Positions 58,245 through 64,000 of a DNA stretch of 64,000 bases are shown piece by piece; the stretch's first letter is position 1, and every line of letters begins with the position of its first letter. The translations under genes and the position numbers were made by a program. Source of the stretch: Sediminihaliea albiluteola (GTDB lineage Bacteria > Pseudomonadota > Gammaproteobacteria > Pseudomonadales > Halieaceae); NCBI RefSeq assembly GCF_014077625.1, contig NZ_JACFXU010000013.1, forward strand, positions 186,001 through 250,000. The letters run 5' to 3'. The notes beneath the pieces were generated by a model, which had not been told where the DNA came from, made no database searches, and worked only from the letters and a program-made list of their open reading frames with translations.

Positions 58245-61181
58245 TTAAAGTTCTTTTCGCGTCAAACCGAGATCGCCAATGGCATCAGCTTGGGCGGCGC
58301 TAGTAATGACCGCGGTGCTAGCTAGCTCTGGCTGTAAGTAGGTCTCAGTCACGCGGCGCAGGTCATCGAGTGTCACGGCAAGGATTCGCTGACGGAACTG
58401 CACCCGCTGTTCATGAGTGCGTCCGAACAAGCGATTGTGAAAGTGCTGCTTTGCCTCACCTGCCGGAGAGCCGGGTTTGTCCATGCTGCCAATCACGCCG
58501 AGGATAGCCTCTTCCAGACTGCGTGGCTGGTGGCTGCTAGTTAATAACCACTTCAGCGATGCATCAAAGTCATCTAAAGTGCCAGCTAAGCGTGGGTCGC
58601 GGTAGGAGTAAAAGCGGAATGCTGCAATACCGCTATCCTGCGTTGCGCCGCCGCCATAGGCTCCGCCTTTTTCGCGGATACTGCGATGGAGGAAACCATT
58701 GCGAAGAAAGCCACCCAGCACGATTAAAGGTGCTGCATCGGGGTGTTGAACAGGCACCGTGGGATAGGCGCGCGCGCAGAAGTTAACCTGTGTATTGGTG
58801 ACCCATAGCTCACGGATTTGTTCGCGCAGTGCAGGCAGACTAAAGGCGCTGTTGGATGAGTCGCCTGGCTTTTGCCAAGTATTTAAGGCCAGTTCTGAGA
58901 GCTCAGCGAGCTGCTGCTCATCAGCGATGGTTAACAATTGTCGCGGCATGGCGATAATTTTGTCGTGCAGGGCCTCGAGCTTGCTGGCAAGTTGCGCCAG
59001 CTCATCGGAATTTTTCAGTGAGTCGTCTAGCGCGCGCAAGGACTTGATGCCCGCAATACCCGCTAAGTGATGGTTCAGCTTGGCCAGCGGAGACATGCCC
59101 GCACAAGCAGCTGCCATGGCCAAGCCATGACCATTGCCGGTCACAGATTGTTCGCGCCGTGCTCGCTGTTGGCTAATCAGTTCGCGAATGCGAGCGTGCT
59201 CCTTAAAGCTTGGCTGCAGCAGGGTGTCGCGCATTAGCGCTGTTTGTTCTGCACCGTGGCGCGCCAAGGCCTTAGAAGACAGCACAAAGTTGGCAGTTAA
59301 GTTTTGCTCATCATCGACACTGCCACGCATGGAAGTGAAGGCATTGAGTGAGCCGACGCTAGCTGACTGACGCTGCTGAGTGCTCAAATAGTCCTCTCCA
59401 GCAACCCCCACCTCGCTCAGTACACTGGTGTAAAGCGGGAGCGTTTGCAGTTCTTCTGGCTCGAGCTGGGGCAGTGGCGATACCACTTGTTGGTAGACTA
59501 GGCCGTTGGTGCCCTGGGCGTAACGCGTCAGACGTATGCCATTGCGCTCTTGCTCGACAAACTCAAGTTCCGGTAAATCAGCAGGAACATCGGATAGCTC
59601 GACTCGCGGTAACACATCGGGGTCATCCACTTGCTGCTGTCGTTGCTCTAGTTTTTGAGTCTGTTCGATCACTCGCTGCTTGTCTTGCTCAGTCATGCTC
59701 GCCTTCATTTCGGCTAGGCGCTGGGCTTCAGCAGCAGCTCGCTGTGCCGACAGTTCTTTGTCTGGGTGCATCACCAGAGTCACCCGGTGCGGATTGTCTA
59801 GCAACAGAGTCCGGGCCAGCTTTTTGATGTAGTTTGGGTCAGCAATATTGTGACGCAGCTGGGCGATAACCGGATCAAGGTCGAGAACGCCAATTGGATC
59901 AGCGTAGTGGGTGGCACAGCCCAAAGCCTGTAAAATTAACTGCAGTCCATAGGGGAAGCCATCGCCACTGACTTCACGCTGATGCAGCTCCAGTTGGTGC
60001 AATACCGCTTCGAGACGCTCTTGCGCAATTCCCTCATCGGCTAATTTAGTAATGGTATCTAGAACCAGGGTTTCAACAGCCTCGGCCCGATCGGCTTCGG
60101 AACCTTCCAAGCCACAGCAAAACACCATTTGACGCATCGAGTCTTCCAAGCCACAGAGCGGGGAGGGCGCTTGGCCTAGGCTGCTGGTTTCCAAAGCTTG
60201 CATCAGCGGCGAGGCGCTGTTGTCGATCAGTACGCTGGCTAGCAATTGTGCTTCTAGCATTTGCATCAGGTCGGTACTTTCACCGAGCATCCAGCCAATG
60301 ACGATGTGAGTTTTGTTGTCGGTCGAGGCGCTGTCATCAAAGGCATAGGGCTTATTGACGTACAGCGGCTTGCTCAGGCGCTGCTCTGCAGGTACCTCAA
60401 TGCGGCCTTCAAGGCGCTCAAAGTGTCGGAGGGCGCGGTCCTCAAACACGGCTTGGTGCTCAGCGGCTGCTATGTTGCCAAAAGTCATGAAGATGGCATT
60501 ACTGGGGTGGTAGTGACTGCGATAGAATTCTTTCAGCTGCTCATAGCTCAGGTCGGGAATGTGCGCTGGGTCGCCGCCGCTGTTGTAGTGATAGGTGGTG
60601 GTAGGGAACAGGTGCTCACTGAGTGTTTGCCACAAAGTGCTGCTAACTGAGCTCATAGCTCCTTTCATTTCATTGAATACCACACCCTTGTAAACCAGTG
60701 GACTGTTGCTGTCCGTGGGCTCGGCAAATTCGACTCGGTGACCTTCTTGAGCGAAGTCTAGCTGGTCTAAGTTGGAGAAAAATACCGCGTCGAGATAGAC
60801 CTGCAGTAGATTGTCAAAATCCTTGCGGTTCTGACTGGCAAAGGGGTAGGCGGTCCAGTCGCTACTGGTGAAGGCGTTCATGAAGGTGTTGAGCGATCGC
60901 CTTAGCATCATGAAAAACGGATCGCGCACAGGGTAGCGCTGGCTGCCGCAGAGTGCAGTGTGTTCGAGTATATGGGCTACCCCGGTGGAGTCCATCGGCA
61001 CTGTACGCAGGGCTACTAAAAATACATTCTCAGTGTTTTCTGAGGCGAGGTGATAGTGCGCTGCGCCGGTCGCTTTGTGGCGGTATTCCTCAACACAGAG
61101 CTTGAGGGAGTCAATGTGGACCTGGCGAATGGCCTCGAAGGCCGAGTGGGCAGTAGGTAGGGAAACAGCAGTTTTGGTCAT
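58245..61181 (-). CDS. M16C-family zinc peptidase (PreP-like)
   Basis: A 978-residue inverzincin-type metallopeptidase. The inverted zinc motif HxxEH is HILEH at residues 70-74, followed by TALCGSQRYPVRDPFFMMLRR, which is typical of presequence-protease-like M16C enzymes. The distal Glu ligand lies in the GVVFNEMKGAMSS block. The second half holds the inactive repeats that complete the chamber, with KGGAYGGGA near the C-terminus for substrate binding. The family degrades short unstructured peptides. No signal peptide is evident, so it is probably cytosolic. The N-terminal MTKTAVSLPTAH is short, and the length is normal for the family. Confidence 0.94.
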   Translation of the reverse strand: MTKTAVSLPTAHSAFEAIRQVHIDSLKLCVEEYRHKATGAAHYHLASENTENVFLVALRTVPMDSTGVAHILEHTALCGSQRYPVRDPFFMMLRRSLNTFMNAFTSSDWTAYPFASQNRKDFDNLLQVYLDAVFFSNLDQLDFAQEGHRVEFAEPTDSNSPLVYKGVVFNEMKGAMSSVSSTLWQTLSEHLFPTTTYHYNSGGDPAHIPDLSYEQLKEFYRSHYHPSNAIFMTFGNIAAAEHQAVFEDRALRHFERLEGRIEVPAEQRLSKPLYVNKPYAFDDSASTDNKTHIVIGWMLGESTDLMQMLEAQLLASVLIDNSASPLMQALETSSLGQAPSPLCGLEDSMRQMVFCCGLEGSEADRAEAVETLVLDTITKLADEGIAQERLEAVLHQLELHQREVSGDGFPYGLQLILQALGCATHYADPIGVLDLDPVIAQLRHNIADPNYIKKLARTLLLDNPHRVTLVMHPDKELSAQRAAAEAQRLAEMKASMTEQDKQRVIEQTQKLEQRQQQVDDPDVLPRVELSDVPADLPELEFVEQERNGIRLTRYAQGTNGLVYQQVVSPLPQLEPEELQTLPLYTSVLSEVGVAGEDYLSTQQRQSASVGSLNAFTSMRGSVDDEQNLTANFVLSSKALARHGAEQTALMRDTLLQPSFKEHARIRELISQQRARREQSVTGNGHGLAMAAACAGMSPLAKLNHHLAGIAGIKSLRALDDSLKNSDELAQLASKLEALHDKIIAMPRQLLTIADEQQLAELSELALNTWQKPGDSSNSAFSLPALREQIRELWVTNTQVNFCARAYPTVPVQHPDAAPLIVLGGFLRNGFLHRSIREKGGAYGGGATQDSGIAAFRFYSYRDPRLAGTLDDFDASLKWLLTSSHQPRSLEEAILGVIGSMDKPGSPAGEAKQHFHNRLFGRTHEQRVQFRQRILAVTLDDLRRVTETYLQPELASTAVITSAAQADAIGDLGLTRKEL

Positions 61182-61259
61182 AGAATTCTCATGTTGTGCG
61201 CCCTTAGCGACGCAAATATATCTTGAATGAATAATTTTGGCTGTGACAACAGCCCTAGC

Positions 61260-62036
61260 TTAGTCTGTAGTTTTTTGCTCAGGCCGCTCTACTAGCTCAA
61301 TACGATAGAGCCATGGCCAGCGCTTTCCGGTGACCCAAATACCCCCATCTTGCGGGTTCTGAGCGATACCGTTGAGTACGTCGGTGTTTCGTTGCCTGTC
61401 ACTGTCGGGCAGTAGTCCGCTGAGGTCAAGCCGCCCGGTGACTCGGCCGCTGTCAGGGTCGATGATCACTATCTCGTCACTTTGCCAGATGTTGGCCCAA
61501 ACCTTGCCATCAATCCACTCCAGTTCATTGAGTCGGGTGACTGCTTGGCCCCCCGCAGTCACTCGAATGGAATCGGTGATTTCGCCGCTGTCAGGCTGCA
61601 TAAAAAACAGTTGATCACTGCCATCGCTATAGATCAATTGCTCACCGTTCCAAGTGAGGCCCCAGCCTTCACCGGGTATGCGAAACCAGCGCAGAGGTTT
61701 GAAGCTGTCTCGCTCATACACCAGCATCAGACGCGCGCGCCAGGTCAGCTGATAGATTTCATTCCCAACAACTGTCAGGCCTTCGCCGAACAGGCGCGGA
61801 TGCAAGCGCTGGGAGGCTTCTAGCTGGCCGCTGTCGAAGCTATAACGCAGCAGCTGAGACTCACCATAGCCACCGGTGCTGACGTACCACTTGCCATCGA
61901 CAATTTGCAGGCCCTGAACAAAGTTTTGTCGGGATTGGGCTTGCTTGTCCACCACCCGATAGTCGTAGAGGCTTTGGGCGCCCAACTGAACTGTCCACAG
62001 GAGGGACAGCAGGGCTATAAGCAGGTTTTTTTTCAC
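61260..62036 (-). CDS. Secreted glutaminyl-peptide cyclotransferase (plant/papaya-type, five-bladed propeller)
   Basis: A 258-residue protein of the glutamine-cyclotransferase family, which converts N-terminal Gln to pyroglutamate. Signal peptide MKKNLLIALLSLLWTVQLGAQ. The repeated propeller motifs are FVQGLQIVDGKWYVSTGGYG, LFGEGLTVVGNEIYQLTWR, GEGWGLTWNGEQLIYSDGSD and the LNELEWIDGKVWANIWQSD block, plus DVLNGIAQN; these Glu/Asn/Trp positions build the active site. The start is GTG at 62036, overlapping the mnmC stop (GTGA). It follows mnmC and may be co-transcribed with it. Confidence 0.92.
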   Translation of the reverse strand: MKKNLLIALLSLLWTVQLGAQSLYDYRVVDKQAQSRQNFVQGLQIVDGKWYVSTGGYGESQLLRYSFDSGQLEASQRLHPRLFGEGLTVVGNEIYQLTWRARLMLVYERDSFKPLRWFRIPGEGWGLTWNGEQLIYSDGSDQLFFMQPDSGEITDSIRVTAGGQAVTRLNELEWIDGKVWANIWQSDEIVIIDPDSGRVTGRLDLSGLLPDSDRQRNTDVLNGIAQNPQDGGIWVTGKRWPWLYRIELVERPEQKTTD

Positions 62037-64000
62037 AGTCGTTTACGTCCTAAATCTCGGATCAAAAACCGCGCGGGCGCTAGCGCGCGGGCTAGTTCGC
62101 GCGTCATGGGCAGTGGCTCGTGGCAAATCTGGCTGGCCAGTAGCTCCGCCGCTAAGGGTGTTGAGCTGAGGCCGCGGGAGCCGTGGCCAGTATTGAGGTA
62201 GAGGCCTTGCTCAAAAATACCACAGGCGGGGATGTCACGTTTAGCGTTGCGGCGCAGCGCGGCAAATTGTGCAACAAAGTCGTCTAGCTTGGGCACTGGC
62301 CCCACTAAGGGCAGGTAATCTGGGCTGGCACAGCGAAAGCCCACGCGGCCCTCTAGTGTGGCGGGGTTTAGAGCCTCTAAAGCGGCTGACCACTGAGGTA
62401 GCGCCTGAGACAGTTGCTGCAAGTTGTGTTGATGGTCTTTGATGCTGAGGTCTTGGCTGCTGTCATTGAGGTTAAAAGTGGCGCCAATGCAATGCTGGCC
62501 ATCTCGAGCCGGTGCGATGTAGCCATCGTGGCACAAGGCAGCGCGCAGCTGCTCGAAGGGTTGTCCAGCAGGCAGTGAGCTGGTCTGGCCGCGAATCGCC
62601 TGCAGCGGCAGCCACTCTAAGCCGCTCTGCGCCGCGCTGTGATGGCCACAGGCGATAACCGCACAGTCTGCTTCGGCCAGTAGTTCGCCACTATGGTTGC
62701 GTGCTTGCCACTGCCCCGCGTGCTTGCTAACTGTCACTTGTCCGCAGTGCTCTAGCAGAGTGATCTTGCTTTGACTCAGCCAGTGGCGGCAAATCGCCGG
62801 TGGCGATAGCCAGCCAGAATGCGGGTACCAGAAACCAGGGCTCGCTAGCTCTACCCCCAAGCGAGCACTGGCAGCGTCGGCGCTGAGTACCTCTGCCAGA
62901 TCTGGGAGCTCAGTGAGCAGCTCTTTCAGCAAAGCGAGTTCGCTGTTGTCTCGATGTAGATGAAAGCTGCCACAGAGCTGCCCGTCACGGCCTGCTATGA
63001 GTTCACCGCTGGCTAACAATGCGCGATACAGGGCAGCAGCGTGGCTAAAGCTTAAGACGCTAAAGTCTGCCAAGGGGGAGTGCTGCCGCGATAAACGGGT
63101 GTACAGAATGCCCTGTTGGTTGCCGGATGCAGCACCGGCCACCTCGGCGCTCTCCAGAACGGTGACGTGAATGCCGCGCTTGGCAAGTGCCGCAGCGGTA
63201 GCTGTACCGGCTAGCCCCGCCCCGAGGACGATAGCGCTGCTGGGGATTGCACCGGAGCTCGCGGGTATATCCCAGGGCGTGCCCAGCAGCGGTGCCGGCT
63301 CAGCGGGCTGGGCCAGCTGGCCTAGTAGGCGCTCACGTTTGCGGCCAAAGCCCGGGCCCTTGTGCATCTCAAAGCCAGCCGCTTGTAGCCCTCTGCGCAC
63401 CGCACTGGCGGCGGTGAAGGTGGCCAGTGTGGCGCCGGGTTTGCTCAGTTGTCCTAGTTGCTTTAGTAGGCTTTCCTGCCACAGTGCGCTGTTGCGCGAA
63501 GGGGCAAAACCATCCAGATACCAAGCGTCTACTAAAGGCTGCTGGCGAGCGAGCATGTCAGTCAAAGCCTCATTGGCTTCGGCCCACCACAAGTCTAAGA
63601 TGACATTGCCGCCTTCAAAAGTCATTCGGTGAACCCCGGGTATGGGCTCAGGGTACTGGGCGATCAATTGCTCACTCAGCCTTGCCAGCTGGGGCCAGTT
63701 AGCGAGTGCGCGAGCCAATTCATCGCGGCGCAGTGGAAAGCACTCCATAGACAGAAAGTGCAGGCGAGGCGGCGCTTCAGCTTGCTCTAACCAAGCCTGC
63801 CAGGTCATCAAAAAGTTCAGACCGCTGCCAAAACCTGTCTCGCCGATCACGAAGCTGTCATCGCGCTGGTGTTGCCAGCGATCGGGCAGCTGGTTGCCCT
63901 GTAAAAACACGTAGTGACTTTCAGCTAAGCCATTGCTGCGATCGTAATAGATATCTTCAAACTGACGGCTATTGGGGATGCCTTGGGCATCCCAGTCCAG
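62033..64000 (-). CDS. mnmC: Bifunctional tRNA wobble-uridine enzyme MnmC, start beyond the window
   Basis: Carries out the last two steps of 5-methylaminomethyl-(2-thio)uridine formation at tRNA position 34. The C-terminal FAD oxidoreductase (MnmC1 activity) has AIVLGAGLAGTATAAALAKRG and AGAASGNQQG. The N-terminal methyltransferase (MnmC2 activity) has FVIGETGFGSGLNFLMTWQ and YLDGFAPSRNSALW. The frame stays open to base 64000: the leading codons read LDWDAQGIPNSRQFEDIYYD, which matches E. coli MnmC near residue 10, so only about the first ten residues and the start codon are missing. An in-frame GTG at 63910 is internal, not the start. Confidence 0.96.
   Translation of the reverse strand: MDWDAQGIPNSRQFEDIYYDRSNGLAESHYVFLQGNQLPDRWQHQRDDSFVIGETGFGSGLNFLMTWQAWLEQAEAPPRLHFLSMECFPLRRDELARALANWPQLARLSEQLIAQYPEPIPGVHRMTFEGGNVILDLWWAEANEALTDMLARQQPLVDAWYLDGFAPSRNSALWQESLLKQLGQLSKPGATLATFTAASAVRRGLQAAGFEMHKGPGFGRKRERLLGQLAQPAEPAPLLGTPWDIPASSGAIPSSAIVLGAGLAGTATAAALAKRGIHVTVLESAEVAGAASGNQQGILYTRLSRQHSPLADFSVLSFSHAAALYRALLASGELIAGRDGQLCGSFHLHRDNSELALLKELLTELPDLAEVLSADAASARLGVELASPGFWYPHSGWLSPPAICRHWLSQSKITLLEHCGQVTVSKHAGQWQARNHSGELLAEADCAVIACGHHSAAQSGLEWLPLQAIRGQTSSLPAGQPFEQLRAALCHDGYIAPARDGQHCIGATFNLNDSSQDLSIKDHQHNLQQLSQALPQWSAALEALNPATLEGRVGFRCASPDYLPLVGPVPKLDDFVAQFAALRRNAKRDIPACGIFEQGLYLNTGHGSRGLSSTPLAAELLASQICHEPLPMTRELARALAPARFLIRDLGRKRL

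Overview
The window is a contiguous chromosomal stretch of a gammaproteobacterium. The best fit by inference is a marine Cellvibrionales-like lineage (Spongiibacteraceae or Halieaceae type). The evidence is the conserved chain accA-tilS-pyrG-kdsA-eno-ftsB-ispD-ispF-truD-pcm-nlpD-rpoS-fdxA-mutS followed by recA-recX, which is the Pseudomonas-type order, together with close matches to Pseudomonas-type RpoS, FdxA and CbpA/CbpM. Base composition looks moderately GC-rich and even throughout. I saw no rRNA, tRNA, insertion sequence, phage gene or CRISPR array, and no frameshifted gene.

Layout. (1) 1-6.7 kb is a peptide-use neighbourhood: the end of an ACE-like M2 peptidase, a large membrane protein of unknown role, a POT-family di/tripeptide importer and an M49 (dipeptidyl peptidase III) lipoprotein. 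(2) 6.8-8.5 kb holds a lone SDR and dusC. (3) 8.7-12.1 kb is the sodium-pumping oxaloacetate decarboxylase operon oadGAB, directly before accA, where dnaE usually sits. (4) 12.2-32.7 kb is the housekeeping core: fatty-acid, tRNA, CTP, KDO, glycolysis, division, isoprenoid, stress-sigma, mismatch-repair and recombination genes. surE is missing between truD and pcm, and a DUF368 (PopT-type undecaprenyl-phosphate transporter) gene lies between pcm and nlpD. recA has a recognisable SOS box and a strong terminator. (5) 32.8-38.2 kb holds a four-helix membrane protein, a ThuA-like protein, an NTF2-like protein, recQ and an unpartnered acyl-CoA carboxylase carboxyltransferase.

(6) 38.3-55.4 kb is the accessory part. 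It carries a Baeyer-Villiger-type monooxygenase divergent from an AraC regulator, a cold-shock protein, a SlyD-like isomerase, an SMP-30-type lactonase, a DegT-fold enzyme with His in place of the catalytic Lys, an SLC13/RCK transporter, a Rieske oxygenase, three SDRs, an NTF2-like protein, an Old Yellow Enzyme, a quinoprotein dehydrogenase with a built-in cytochrome c, and a second AraC regulator. Oxygenase, lactonase, alcohol dehydrogenase and ene-reductase functions together suggest breakdown of a cyclic (alicyclic, terpenoid or steroid-like) compound; the substrate is not visible in the sequence. (7) 55.4-58.2 kb is a Cpx-like envelope-stress module: kinase and regulator divergent from a CpxP/Spy-like protein, with tandem CpxR-type repeats between. 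(8) 58.2-64 kb holds an M16C peptidase, a secreted plant-type glutaminyl cyclase and mnmC, which runs off the right edge.

The observations I rank highest are the Lys-to-His DegT enzyme that also lacks the Fe-S cysteines of its nearest functional relatives, the monooxygenase/AraC pair with a 22-bp-phased direct repeat, and the peptide-use cluster. I did not find a clearly new multi-gene defence or mobile system.
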